A stretch of 64,000 nucleotides of DNA from positions 1 to 64,000 of the forward strand of contig JAIOQZ010000029.1 in assembly GCA_021108395.1 (NCBI GenBank), read 5' to 3'. A program made the translations under genes and the position numbers. The notes below the pieces were generated by a model. It made no database searches, had not been told where the DNA came from, and was given only the letters and a program-made list of their open reading frames with translations. Numbering within the stretch: the stretch's first letter is position 1; the number at the start of each line of letters is the position of its first letter. Source of the stretch: Candidatus Cloacimonadota bacterium (GTDB lineage: Bacteria; Cloacimonadota; Cloacimonadia; Cloacimonadales; JAIOQZ01). Below, piece after piece: positions 29,839 to 38,024 of the stretch.

Positions 29839-32267
29839 AGCCCGCGCCGCACGATGCGCCAGCCGCCGGTGTCCTCGCGCTGCTGGCCGAATACCTGCTC
29901 GATAACGTCATACACGCTTGCGCCCGCCAGCGCCTTGACGATGTGAAACGCAGCGCCGTCCCAGTCGAGCCTGTGCACCAGTTGCTTCAGGTCGCTGGTT
30001 CGCGTCTTGCCCTTGCGGGTTCGCTCGAACGGCCACTGCACGGCGGCGGCAAAGGCGGCGGCGTCACTGGCAAACTGATCGTAGAACTCCGGTGACGGCC
30101 ACACCGATACCCACTCGAACGAGCTTGACGACATTTCCCGTTCCTTCGAGCCGCGTGACAGCCTCACCTCGAGCAGGCGCACCTCTGGCGGCAGACTGCG
30201 CCGCAAAGCCGCATCCACCTCAGAAGCGCTCACAAAGCGCACCAGCGCAAAGTCGATATACTCGCGCTCACCCTCGACGCCCACCGGCAGCGGCGGCGAC
30301 AGAGCAACCTTGGGGTGCGGGCTGAAACCCTTGCTGTAAGCCAACGGCAGCCCTGTGGCTCGCAAAGCGCGCTGCAAACGGCGCATGAAGTCGAGATGAG
30401 CGACGAAACGCAGCAGGCCATCCTTGCTCACCCAGGCGCGATAGAACACCCGCTCCTGCGGGTTGTCGTCCTCGACGGCCTGCATCTCGCCGTGCGGCAG
30501 TTCTGCCGAGGCGGTTTGCGGGGCGATGTTGTCGTCGCAGAGACCGCAACCGGTGCAGCCGGCGGTCTTGCAGTCTGGCGAAGTGACGGCGGCCTGCGCC
30601 AATTCCCACTCGCGCACCAGATAATTCTTGTCGATGCCGAGGGTGACGACATCCCAGGGCAGCGGCGCGTCGGTGGCGAACCCGGCCACAGCCGCTTGCA
30701 GGTCGAGGCCAACCTCGGCGGCGGCCTCATGCCAGCGCTGCCAGTCGAAATGCTCGTCCCAGCCATCAAAACGCGCCCCACGCCGCCAGGCAGCTTCGAT
30801 CCACGCGCCGCAACGCTCGTCGCCCCGACCGAGCGCCGCCTCGAGCAGCGCCGACTCGATGCCGTGATACTTGAGCTTCACCGTCCGATAGCGCCGCATG
30901 GCGTTGCGCAGCAGGTTCACCTTGTCGATGAGCGCCTGCGGTGGCTCCATAACGACCCACTGGAATGGCGTGAACGGCTTGGGCACGAACGGCGACACGG
31001 TGATGTGCACCCGCAGTCGCGGCCCGCCGGTGCGCAGAATCTTCCACACCAGTTCGGGGATGGCGGCCACGTCCTCATCCGTCTCGAATGGCAGTCCGAT
31101 CATGAAGTAGAGCTTTATCTGCTGCCAGCCGCGCTCGACGGCCAGGCGCACCCCGCGCAGTATTTCTTCTTCTGTGATGTTCTTGTTGATGATGTCACGC
31201 AGACGCTGGCTGCCTGCCTCCGGTGCGATGGTGACGCCCACCTTGCCCACGCGACCCAGCAGCTCGAGTATCTCGTCATCCAGCGTATCGACGCGCAGCG
31301 AGGGCAGCGAAAGGTTCACCCGCATTCCCGCCAGTCGCCGGTGCGACTCGCGCATGAGAGCGCGGATGGGTGTGTAGTCGCTGGAGGACAGCGAGGTGAA
31401 CGCCGCCTCTTCCCAGCCGTCCCGCGCCACCTCGACCCAGAGGTGGTCGAGCACGGCGCCGGCGTCGCGCTCGCGGCTGGGTCGATAGAAAAAACCGGCG
31501 TGGCAAAAGCGGCAGCCGCGGGTGCAGCCGCGCATCACCTCGATGATGTAGCGGTCGTGAGTGGCCGAGAGCCACGGAACGAGTTGGCTGGAAAGCCCGT
31601 GGCCGGAGGAAGCGAAGCCGGTGAACTTGCGACAGCGCACCGGCGTGTCGGATGGCAATGTCGGCACGAACATGCCGTCGATGCCCGCCAGCGCCTGCAA
31701 GCGTTCGGTACGCGGCTTTCCCTTTGTCTGGCGCACAGCTTCCATAATCTCGATAATCGCTTCCTCGCCCTCACCAATGAGAATGGCGTCGAAAAACGGC
31801 GACAGCGGCAGCGGATTGCTTATCGCGGGGCCGCCGCCCAGCACCAGCGGGTGGCTGTCTGTGCGGTCGGCGGAGCGGAGCGGGATATGCGCCAGGTGAA
31901 GCATGTCCAGCACGTTGGTGAAGGTGAGCTCGCTTTGCAGCGTGAAGCCCACGACATCGAACTCGGCCAGCGGCAGACTGCTCTCGATTCCAAACAGCGG
32001 CAGCTTCTGCTCACGCAGGATGGCGGCCATGTCCGGCCAGGGAGCATACACGCGGTCGGCGACGGCGCTGGCGCTCCGGTTGACGATGTCGTAGAGCAGT
32101 TTGAGGCCAAGATGCGAAAAACCTACCTCATAGACGTCGGGGAAGGCGAAACAGATGGAGACGGTGTCGCTGGAGATGGGCTTGTGCCAGGCGTGGGTTT
32201 CATGGCCGATATAGCGTGCGGGTTTCTCGACCCTCGCCAGCCAGGGTTCGATGGCCAGGCGCTCCAT
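29796..32267 (-). CDS. B12-binding-type radical SAM protein fused to DUF2344 domain
   Basis: 823 aa. The N-terminal 600 aa match the TIGR03960-type radical SAM proteins: a cobalamin-binding-like domain (CFAFPDVYEVGFSHLGLKLLYDIVN, LGGGPAISNPLPLSPFFDAILIGEGEE) then a radical SAM core with CTRGCRFCHAG supplying the CxxxCxxC cluster. The C-terminal 210 aa (VFYRAWVSKDGLLRFVAHLD, GFSPHPKVALSPPLPVGVEGE) are a DUF2344/TIGR03936 domain, usually a separate neighbour; fused forms are known. A CxxCxxC-like CKTAGCTGCGLC lies between. Substrate unknown. The ATG at 32267 gives the family N-terminus; the longer frame upstream is antisense to the RodZ repeats. Last gene of a five-gene minus-strand operon. Confidence 0.88.
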   Translation of the reverse strand: MERLAIEPWLARVEKPARYIGHETHAWHKPISSDTVSICFAFPDVYEVGFSHLGLKLLYDIVNRSASAVADRVYAPWPDMAAILREQKLPLFGIESSLPLAEFDVVGFTLQSELTFTNVLDMLHLAHIPLRSADRTDSHPLVLGGGPAISNPLPLSPFFDAILIGEGEEAIIEIMEAVRQTKGKPRTERLQALAGIDGMFVPTLPSDTPVRCRKFTGFASSGHGLSSQLVPWLSATHDRYIIEVMRGCTRGCRFCHAGFFYRPSRERDAGAVLDHLWVEVARDGWEEAAFTSLSSSDYTPIRALMRESHRRLAGMRVNLSLPSLRVDTLDDEILELLGRVGKVGVTIAPEAGSQRLRDIINKNITEEEILRGVRLAVERGWQQIKLYFMIGLPFETDEDVAAIPELVWKILRTGGPRLRVHITVSPFVPKPFTPFQWVVMEPPQALIDKVNLLRNAMRRYRTVKLKYHGIESALLEAALGRGDERCGAWIEAAWRRGARFDGWDEHFDWQRWHEAAAEVGLDLQAAVAGFATDAPLPWDVVTLGIDKNYLVREWELAQAAVTSPDCKTAGCTGCGLCDDNIAPQTASAELPHGEMQAVEDDNPQERVFYRAWVSKDGLLRFVAHLDFMRRLQRALRATGLPLAYSKGFSPHPKVALSPPLPVGVEGEREYIDFALVRFVSASEVDAALRRSLPPEVRLLEVRLSRGSKEREMSSSSFEWVSVWPSPEFYDQFASDAAAFAAAVQWPFERTRKGKTRTSDLKQLVHRLDWDGAAFHIVKALAGASVYDVIEQVFGQQREDTGGWRIVRRGLYSSPSDIPGCTRS

Positions 32268-32271
32268 GCGG

Positions 32272-32958
32272 CTATTGCGCCTGTGGGCAGGGGATTGGCG
32301 CCACCTGTACGTTGAGCGGATTGTCCTCGCTGAGAAAGACATGCCGGTCAACGTAGTCGGTGGTATCGCGTGAAACTGGGGCCACGGCCACAGGCTGTTC
32401 GTCAGCGGCCACAGGCTGTTCGTCAGCGGCCACAGGCTGTTCGTCAGCGGCCTCAGGCTGTTCATCAGCAGCCTCAGGCTGTTCATCAGCAGCCTCAACT
32501 GGGTCGGCTGGAGGTTCGTCATTTGTTTCGCCGGGTTCGCTGTCTCCGTTGGAGATCATCTCGGCAAAGCCGAACTGGAGCAAGCCTCGGCTATGCAACT
32601 GCCAGACAACGATGGACAGAACGACCACCAGTAGCGCCAGCGCCAGGATTAACAGGATATTGCCTGGCAACAGCAGCTTACGATGTGCCTTGTGTTTGGT
32701 GTAGCTGGTGCGCTGCTCACGGTTGGCGCGGTAGTTCTTCTCGAACAGCGCCAGTGTTTTATCCAGGTCGGCGCCGATAGCGCGAGAGTAGCTGATGATG
32801 GTGACGCGGGCAAATCCATATCCGCCCATGCGTGAGAAGTCGTTCTTCTCGATGTCTTCGAGCAGGTACTTTTTGATGCGAGACTTCTCGGCCACCTTCT
32901 CGATGGTGAGATCCATCTCTTCGCGGCATTGCTGTAGGTAATTGCCGATTTCTTGCAT
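32272..32958 (-). CDS. RodZ-like helix-turn-helix membrane protein
   Basis: 228 aa. An N-terminal HTH_25 domain (MQEIGNYLQQCREEMDLTIEKVAEK...IKKYLLEDIEKNDF) is followed by a basic linker and one membrane helix (NILLILALALLVVVLSIVVW, about residues 98-117). This is the RodZ plan, where the HTH part binds MreB and the outer part supports rod shape. The region outside is short and acidic, with five near-perfect seven-residue units (AADEQPE/V) encoded by a 21 bp tandem repeat, and lacks the usual RodZ C-terminal domain, although it has four extra residues spanning a CPQAQ end. ATG 4 bp before dapF stop; upstream of the radical SAM gene. Confidence 0.8.
   Translation of the reverse strand: MQEIGNYLQQCREEMDLTIEKVAEKSRIKKYLLEDIEKNDFSRMGGYGFARVTIISYSRAIGADLDKTLALFEKNYRANREQRTSYTKHKAHRKLLLPGNILLILALALLVVVLSIVVWQLHSRGLLQFGFAEMISNGDSEPGETNDEPPADPVEAADEQPEAADEQPEAADEQPVAADEQPVAADEQPVAVAPVSRDTTDYVDRHVFLSEDNPLNVQVAPIPCPQAQ
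32386..32490. repeat. Five 21-bp tandem repeats inside rodZ-like gene
   Basis: Five consecutive units of 21 bp: three identical GGCCACAGGCTGTTCGTCAGC units at 32386-32448 and two variants (CT for CA, CATCAGC for CGTCAGC) at 32449-32490. They are in frame and encode repeated AADEQP(E/V) on the minus strand, so copy-number changes would lengthen the linker without breaking the frame. Confidence 0.95.
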
Positions 32959-32961
32959 GTG

Positions 32962-33756
32962 CTACCCCCGTTGGGCTTCAATAAGGAATGATTCATCGAG
33001 CCTGCCCGTACAAACCGGACTAACTGTCCCCTCCAGCCACAGATGGCCGGATTCCTCGTCCAGCCGTACGCTCACTGTGCCGCCCGGCTGCCTGACCTCG
33101 ACTTCGTGCGATTCGATGCCCTGGCTTCGCGCTGCCTGCACAGCGGCACAGGCCCCGCTGCCACAGGCGAGGGTCATGCCGGCGCCGCGCTCCCAGCTCA
33201 TCATTTCCAGCGTTCGCTCATCGATTATATGGACGAGGTGAACGTTGACGCCCTGCGCCCCGCCGCCCTCGAGCCGCGGACCCAGAATCATTAGTTCCTC
33301 GCGGTACAGGCTGTCGGTGAAGATGACCAAATGCGGGTTGCCCATATCGACGAACCAGCCGTCCACACCCTGCGCACTCATGGCGCAAGCATCACCCGGC
33401 AGGCCCATATCGACCCGCACACTCGATTCGCCAATGATTCCCTGGCGCAGGCCAACAGCCGTTCGCAGGAACACGCTGTCCACATTCAGCTTGTCGCAGA
33501 GATATGCCGTCACGCAACGTAGCGCATTGCCGCAGGTCTCCGCCTCAGAGCCGTCAGCGTTCCATATGCGGAAAGCGGCGTGCACGCTCTCTTCGCCGGC
33601 AGGCAGCAACATGACTATGCCGTCGCCGCCAACGCCCGTGTGGCGGTCGGCCACAGCTTGCGCAAAAAGCGACAAATCGCCGGCGGGCAATCCTCGCTCG
33701 CGCAGGTCGAAGTAGATGTAGTCATTGCCCTGCGCGTGCATCTTGAAAAACTTCAT
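32962..33756 (-). CDS. dapF: Diaminopimelate epimerase
   Basis: 264 aa. Converts LL- to meso-diaminopimelate for lysine and peptidoglycan synthesis. The two catalytic cysteines lie in ETCGNALRC and LACGSGACAA, and the N-terminus MKFFKMHAQGNDYIYFD is diagnostic. The ATG at 33756 gives this conserved start; the frame extends upstream but without family match. It follows dapB by 2 bp and precedes the RodZ-like gene by 3 bp. Confidence 0.96.
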   Translation of the reverse strand: MKFFKMHAQGNDYIYFDLRERGLPAGDLSLFAQAVADRHTGVGGDGIVMLLPAGEESVHAAFRIWNADGSEAETCGNALRCVTAYLCDKLNVDSVFLRTAVGLRQGIIGESSVRVDMGLPGDACAMSAQGVDGWFVDMGNPHLVIFTDSLYREELMILGPRLEGGGAQGVNVHLVHIIDERTLEMMSWERGAGMTLACGSGACAAVQAARSQGIESHEVEVRQPGGTVSVRLDEESGHLWLEGTVSPVCTGRLDESFLIEAQRG

Positions 33757-33758
33757 GG

Positions 33759-34514
33759 TCAGCGAATAACCTCGAAAAAGATGTCGCGGAAATCGAACAG
33801 GCCCTTGCGCTCGGCCACCCAACGTGCCGCCAACAGCGCTCCCACTGCAAAGCCGGTGCGGTTGCGCGCCGTGTGCTTCAGCTCGATGGTGTCGGCGGGG
33901 CTGTCGAAGCCGACTATATGCGTACCAGGGACAGCGCCGGCCCGAACGCTGGCGAAGTGCAGCTCGTTCGGCTCGATGCCGTCTTGAACGCGGTCAAACC
34001 GCGCCGCTGTCTTGCGTTCGAGGCGAGCAAGCAGAATCTGCGACAGCGTGTGCGCCGTGCCGGAAGGGCTGTCCGCTTTGCCGTTGTGGTGCAGTTCGAG
34101 ACCGAAGGGGTCGTATCCCGGCAGGCCGTTCATCAGTTCGGCTGCGGCATCGACAATAGCATAGAAAGCGTTCATGCCCACCGAAAAGTTTGCACCATGC
34201 ACCAGGCCAACGCCGTGTGTGCTCACCATCTCGCCCACCTCGGCAAGATGCCGCTGCCAACCGGTCGTGCCTACAACCATTGGCAAACCCAACTCGCATA
34301 CTGCGCGGATGTTGCCCGGCGCGGCGTCCGGCTGCGAGAAATCGATGCACACCCGTGCATCGCCCACTGCCTGCCTGTTGATGGCCTTGTGTCCGTCCTC
34401 GTGGTACGGATCAATGATGGTGACCACCTCGCAACCGTTGTCGGCGGCCAGATCGTGCAGAATATGCCCCATGCGGCCATAGCCGATCAGGGCGATGGGC
34501 AGCCTGTTAGCCAT
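33759..34514 (-). CDS. dapB: 4-Hydroxy-tetrahydrodipicolinate reductase
   Basis: 251 aa. Reduces the dihydrodipicolinate precursor with NAD(P)H in the lysine/meso-DAP pathway. N-terminal nucleotide-binding IALIGYGRMGHIL, central VVGTTGW and ANFSVGMNAF, and the catalytic His-Lys region LELHHNGKADSPSGTA (usually E-x-HHxxKxDxPSGTA). The start overlaps the end of the peptidase gene by eight bases, and dapF follows at once, so the three genes are one unit. Confidence 0.96.
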   Translation of the reverse strand: MANRLPIALIGYGRMGHILHDLAADNGCEVVTIIDPYHEDGHKAINRQAVGDARVCIDFSQPDAAPGNIRAVCELGLPMVVGTTGWQRHLAEVGEMVSTHGVGLVHGANFSVGMNAFYAIVDAAAELMNGLPGYDPFGLELHHNGKADSPSGTAHTLSQILLARLERKTAARFDRVQDGIEPNELHFASVRAGAVPGTHIVGFDSPADTIELKHTARNRTGFAVGALLAARWVAERKGLFDFRDIFFEVIR

Positions 34515-35619
34515 TGGTGTGCATCCGTATGACTTCTTTCACCCAGCGGCAGCCCTTTTCAAGCTGCGCGACAGAGATGCGTTCTTCGACCGTGTGCACG
34601 TTGTCCATGCCGGTACCGGCAACAATGGTGCGAATGCCTTTTTGATTGAAGATATTGGCGTCGCTACCGCCGCCGCCACGAAAGGTCTTCGGCTCGCAGC
34701 CTGCCGCTTTGGAGGCGCGCATTGCAAGCAGAACCACCGGCTCGTCATCGGCGACGGTGAAGCTCGCGTACTTGCTGTAAACACGCTTTTCGAGCACAGC
34801 GCCGGGCATGGCAGCCACAGCCTGCTCCATAGCGGTGTTCATGGCGTTGATGGCAGACTGGATGCGCTCAATGTCGTGGCCGCGCACCTCGCCCTTCACG
34901 CTTATAACAGGTGGCACGACGTTGGTGGCGATGCCGCCCTCGACATTGCCGATATTGCAGGTGGTGCTTTCGTCAATGCGTCCCAGCTTCATGGCGGCGA
35001 TGCCGACAGCAGCAATCTGGATTGCGTTGATGCCTTTCTCCGGTTCCACCCCGGCATGCGAAGCACGGCCTTTTACGGTATAGTCGATGTTGTACTGGGT
35101 AGGCGCCTGGGTCATGAACTGGCCGACGACATGCGAGTCGAGAGCGTAGGCCAGCTTCGAGCGAATGAGGCTGTAGTCGGCGTGCACTGCGCCCAGCAGC
35201 CCTGTTTCTTCGCTGACGGTAAACATCAGCTCAATCGGCGCGTGTGGCTCGCCGGCTTCTTTCAATTCCTTAACCGCCCAGACAGCCTGGGCTATGCCCG
35301 ATTTATCGTCGGCGCCGAGGATGGTGGCGCCGTCGGTGACAACAAAGCCGTCTTTCACCTGCGGCTTCACGCCGCGCCCCGGCCTGACGGTATCAAGGTG
35401 AGCGGCGAACAAGATGGGTTCACACCCCGCGATTCCGTCAAAGCTGGCGTAGAGGTTGCCCACCTCTCCACCAAATTGCTCGTGAGCCGAGTCGAAGCGC
35501 ACCTGGGCGCCCAGGGCTTTCAGGTCTTCTGTGAGACGACGGGCAATAGCGCCTTCCTGCTTGCTCTCGCTGTCGATTTGCACGAGTGCGAGAAAATAGT
35601 CGAGTAGTGTTTGTTCCAT
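34507..35619 (-). CDS. PepT-like M20 metallopeptidase
   Basis: 370 aa. Zinc exopeptidase of the M20 family, close to the PepT-like (TIGR01883-type) group. Ligand motifs: LFAAHLDTVRPG, GADDKSGIAQ, SEETGLLGA and the C-terminal GGGGSDANIF; the dimerisation domain contains GRASHAGVEPEKGINAI. It probably cleaves di- or tripeptides in the cytosol. The ATG at 35619 fits the family start (MEQTLLDYFLALVQIDSESK); an upstream extension has no family match. First gene of the minus-strand dapB-dapF-rodZ-radical SAM operon. Confidence 0.9.
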   Translation of the reverse strand: MEQTLLDYFLALVQIDSESKQEGAIARRLTEDLKALGAQVRFDSAHEQFGGEVGNLYASFDGIAGCEPILFAAHLDTVRPGRGVKPQVKDGFVVTDGATILGADDKSGIAQAVWAVKELKEAGEPHAPIELMFTVSEETGLLGAVHADYSLIRSKLAYALDSHVVGQFMTQAPTQYNIDYTVKGRASHAGVEPEKGINAIQIAAVGIAAMKLGRIDESTTCNIGNVEGGIATNVVPPVISVKGEVRGHDIERIQSAINAMNTAMEQAVAAMPGAVLEKRVYSKYASFTVADDEPVVLLAMRASKAAGCEPKTFRGGGGSDANIFNQKGIRTIVAGTGMDNVHTVEERISVAQLEKGCRWVKEVIRMHTNG

Positions 35620-35682
35620 TATCCAGCCTTTTTGTACATTGCACTGTTCTGTCATGTGCGTAAGACACAATTGTACAATGAG

Positions 35683-35712
35683 TCTATAGCTCCAGTCGAG
35701 CGGCTTCGTCAA
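35683..35712 (-). promoter_or_regulatory. Promoter of the pepT-like/dapB operon
   Basis: On the minus strand TTGACG (35712-35707), an 18 bp spacer and TATAGA (35688-35683). It lies about 65 bp upstream of the PepT-like start and points away from the ABC leader promoter, which begins 20 bp further on. Confidence 0.55.
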
Positions 35713-35731
35713 GTAAAAATTATAAAAGTTC

Positions 35732-35760
35732 TTGACAGATGAATCGTCCTGGCGGATTGT
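35732..35760 (+). promoter_or_regulatory. Promoter of the ABC exporter leader
   Basis: TTGACA at 35732-35737 with a 17 bp spacer and GATTGT at 35755-35760. The -35 box is perfect and the -10 box is weak. It precedes the strong ribosome site of the 34-codon ORF. Confidence 0.5.
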
Positions 35761-35786
35761 TGGCGAAATTCACGAAGGAGGAGTGC

Positions 35787-35891
35787 ATGATCAACATTCA
35801 CGTTTCGATCCTGTGGGTCGTAACAACCAGCCCGTTCGCATTCAACAATAAGTATGCAAGCACCCGTCCGTCGTCGAATTTGATGCAGTAA
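35787..35891 (+). CDS. 34-residue leader peptide ahead of ABC exporter genes
   Basis: An ATG preceded by a near-perfect ribosome site (AAGGAGGAG, 4-bp spacing) opens a 34-codon frame ending in TAA at 35889-35891. The peptide is mainly apolar to neutral (MINIHVSILWVV at the start) and has no recognised family or lipobox. It sits between a promoter and a strong intrinsic terminator, 130 bp ahead of the first ABC gene, the position of leader peptides that control drug exporters by attenuation (for example bmrB ahead of bmrCD in Bacillus). Its last codons contain GTCCGT, which can pair with part of the terminator 5' arm. Confidence 0.55.
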   Translation: MINIHVSILWVVTTSPFAFNNKYASTRPSSNLMQ

Positions 35892-35913
35892 ACATGTAAT
35901 ACTATCAAATACC

Positions 35914-35950
35914 GGCCACGGACCCAATAAGTTCGTGGCCTTTTTTTATT
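35914..35950 (+). terminator. Intrinsic terminator between leader ORF and ABC genes
   Basis: Stem of 10 bp (GGCCACGGAC 35914-35923 with GTTCGTGGCC 35931-35940, one G-U pair), seven-base loop and a run of seven T. Begins 22 bp after the leader stop. It would stop most transcripts before the ABC genes, so it is either the end of a small gene or a regulated attenuator. Confidence 0.85.
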
Positions 35951-35988
35951 GGCCGCGGAATCAAACGAAACCGCGGTTCCTTTTTGTT
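35951..35988 (+). terminator. Second hairpin and T-rich tract upstream of ABC genes
   Basis: CCGCGG at 35953-35958 pairs with CCGCGG at 35971-35976, extended by two G-U pairs, loop of 12, then TTCCTTTTTGTTT. A weaker terminator-like element, directly following the first. The first ABC ribosome site (AAGGAG) comes 21 bp later. Confidence 0.5.
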
Positions 35989-36020
35989 TCCTCGGGGTCA
36001 GAAGTTCAAGGAGAAGACCC

Positions 36021-37886
36021 ATGCTACAGAAGTTACACAGTTTGAATCGTCACATGCGAGGCTTTCGCACTCTCTATGTGCTCGCCATAGTCGCCGTTGC
36101 CGCCGGCAGCGGCCTCATGTTCCTGTCACCGCTCATCATGCGTGTCACCATAGATTCAGTCATCGGAACGGAGCCGATCGAGGCAGCTTCGTTCGGTGGG
36201 CGCATCGTCAACTGGCTGGGCGGTGCACAGAGCCTGCGCCACCAGATCTGGCTGCTGGCGCTTGTGATGCTTGGCCTCACCGCCGTCCAGGGCGTGTTCA
36301 CCTATCTCAAGGGGCGTTGGTCTGCCGAGGCCTCGGAAGGCATTGCGCGGGGACTGCGTGAACGGCTCTACGACCACATCCAGAAGCTGCCGTTCTCTTA
36401 CCACGCAAAGGTGGAAACCGGCGACCTCATTCAGCGGTGCACCTCGGACGTCGAGACCATCCGGCGTTTCCTGGCGACGCAGCTTGTCGAGGTGGGGCGT
36501 GCGCTGTTCATGCTGGCGCTGGTCATTCCCATCATGCTGTCGCTCAGCAAGCCAATGACCCTGATATCGATGCTGTGTGTGCCGTTCCTGTTTGCATTCA
36601 GCGTTGTCTTTTTCATCAAGGTGAGGAAGGCGTTCAAGGCCGCGGACGAGGCCGAGGGCGCGATGTCGGCTACGTTGCAGGAAAACCTGTCCGGCATTCG
36701 CGTGGTCAAGGCCTTCTGCCGCCAGCCGTTCGAGCGCCGGAAATTCGACGCCAAGAACGCCGACAACCGCAACAAGTGCTATCGCCTGCTCATTCTGCTG
36801 GCCTGGTACTGGGGCAGCAGCGATTTGCTGGCTCTGTTGCAAATCGCCGCCGTGCTCATCGTTGGGGCGCTATGGGCAGCCCAGGGCAAGATTACCATCG
36901 GTACGCTGGTGGTGTTTATGACCTACGAAGGCTATCTGCTGTGGCCGGTGCGCCAGATGGGGCGCATCCTCACCGACATGGGCAAGACAATGGTGTCGCT
37001 CGAACGCACCGACGAGATTCTGGATGTGCCGCAGGAAGCGCTCACAGAGGGCAACGACAACCCGCCTGCGCTGCAAGGCGCCATCGAGTTCGACCACGTC
37101 AGCTTTGCCTATGACGGAGGCGAGCCGGTGCTGCACGATGTCAGCTTCTCGGCTGCGCCGGGCGAAACCATCGCCATTCTGGGTCCCACAGGGACAGGCA
37201 AGACCACGCTGGTAAACCTGCTGCCACGGCTGCATGACGTGTCCGGCGGCGCTATCCGCCTCGACGGCCACGACATCCGCAGTATGGATCGCACATTCCT
37301 GCGGAGTCAGGTGGGCATCGTGCTGCAGGAGCCGTTTCTGTTCTCGAAGACACTCGAAGGCAACATTGGCCTGGGCATCGCAGACGCTTCGCCTGAGGCA
37401 GTGCATGAGGCTGCCGGCGTTGCCTGCGTGCACGACGTCATCGAGGAGTTCGACGAGGGCTATGAGACAATCGTCGGCGAGCGCGGCGTGACGCTTTCGG
37501 GCGGACAGAAACAGCGCGTAGCCATCGCCCGCGCCATCATTCAGAACACACCCGTACTGGTGTTCGACGACTCGCTCAGCGCCGTTGACACCGAGACCGA
37601 CGCCCGCATACGGCGGGCGCTGAAACAGCGCAAGGGCAGAGCGACGACTATCATCATCAGTCATCGCCTCACCACCCTTGCCCAGGCCAATCGCATCCTG
37701 GTGATCGAGCACGGACGCATCGTCGAGGAGGGCACCCACGAGGAGCTCCTCACCCACGCAGGCCTGTACCACCGCATCTGGGATATTCAGAGCGCGCTCG
37801 AAAAGGACGTGCAGGATGAAATGGACAAAGAAGATATACCGATACCTGAAGAACTACAGGCCGTGGCGACGTCACAGCCCGCTTGA
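36021..37886 (+). CDS. ABC exporter half-transporter with degenerate Walker B
   Basis: 621 aa, a six-helix membrane domain (residues 1-330) and a C-terminal ATPase domain (about 345-600). Walker A is GPTGTGKTT (about 390), signature LSGGQKQR (about 492), Walker B VLVFDDSLSAVD (about 514), where the catalytic Glu is Asp. In heterodimeric exporters such as TM287/288 and BmrCD one subunit has exactly this defect together with an intact LSGGQ. The ATG at 36021 follows AAGGAG; the upstream open frame crosses the terminators and was rejected. Substrate unknown; drugs, lipids or peptides are typical for the family. Confidence 0.92.
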   Translation: MLQKLHSLNRHMRGFRTLYVLAIVAVAAGSGLMFLSPLIMRVTIDSVIGTEPIEAASFGGRIVNWLGGAQSLRHQIWLLALVMLGLTAVQGVFTYLKGRWSAEASEGIARGLRERLYDHIQKLPFSYHAKVETGDLIQRCTSDVETIRRFLATQLVEVGRALFMLALVIPIMLSLSKPMTLISMLCVPFLFAFSVVFFIKVRKAFKAADEAEGAMSATLQENLSGIRVVKAFCRQPFERRKFDAKNADNRNKCYRLLILLAWYWGSSDLLALLQIAAVLIVGALWAAQGKITIGTLVVFMTYEGYLLWPVRQMGRILTDMGKTMVSLERTDEILDVPQEALTEGNDNPPALQGAIEFDHVSFAYDGGEPVLHDVSFSAAPGETIAILGPTGTGKTTLVNLLPRLHDVSGGAIRLDGHDIRSMDRTFLRSQVGIVLQEPFLFSKTLEGNIGLGIADASPEAVHEAAGVACVHDVIEEFDEGYETIVGERGVTLSGGQKQRVAIARAIIQNTPVLVFDDSLSAVDTETDARIRRALKQRKGRATTIIISHRLTTLAQANRILVIEHGRIVEEGTHEELLTHAGLYHRIWDIQSALEKDVQDEMDKEDIPIPEELQAVATSQPA

Positions 37887-37986
37887 GAGCCTGCGCCGGC
37901 AACCGCGGTTGCCCATCGAACAGTGCGAATATCTGTTCGAGCAACAACGGAAGCTTCAGCAGACGGAACAACACAATAAATGGTGA
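37816..37986 (+). CDS. Possible 56-residue basic protein between the ABC genes
   Basis: A 57-codon frame (56 aa) starts inside the end of the first ABC gene in the +1 frame (ATG at 37816, after GCAGG) and ends with TGA at 37984-37986, inside a GGTGAT-AA-ATCACC palindrome. It is rich in Arg, Lys and Gln (MKWTKKIYRYLKNYRPWRRH at the start). It fills the otherwise empty 138 bp between the two ABC genes. It could be a real small protein or chance; no family recognised. Confidence 0.3.
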   Translation: MKWTKKIYRYLKNYRPWRRHSPLESLRRQPRLPIEQCEYLFEQQRKLQQTEQHNKW

Positions 37987-38024
37987 TAAATCACCGTGAG
38001 TGATGAAATATAGAGAGGCGCCTT

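Noticed and set aside
30315-32315. Long plus-strand frame (666 codons) opposite the radical SAM gene
   Set aside because: It is a shadow of a well-matched minus-strand gene, a common effect of high G+C; its translation has no family features.
32386-32490. 21-bp repeats as a CRISPR array
   Set aside because: The units are directly adjacent with no spacers, in frame with a coding gene, and no cas gene is present.
32268-32522. N-terminal extension of the radical SAM protein
   Set aside because: Its repeated NSLWPLT units are the antisense reading of the RodZ tandem repeats, and the family N-terminus starts at 32267.
35949-36020. Upstream extension of the first ABC gene
   Set aside because: The open frame begins within the second terminator and lacks a ribosome site, while ATG 36021 has AAGGAG.
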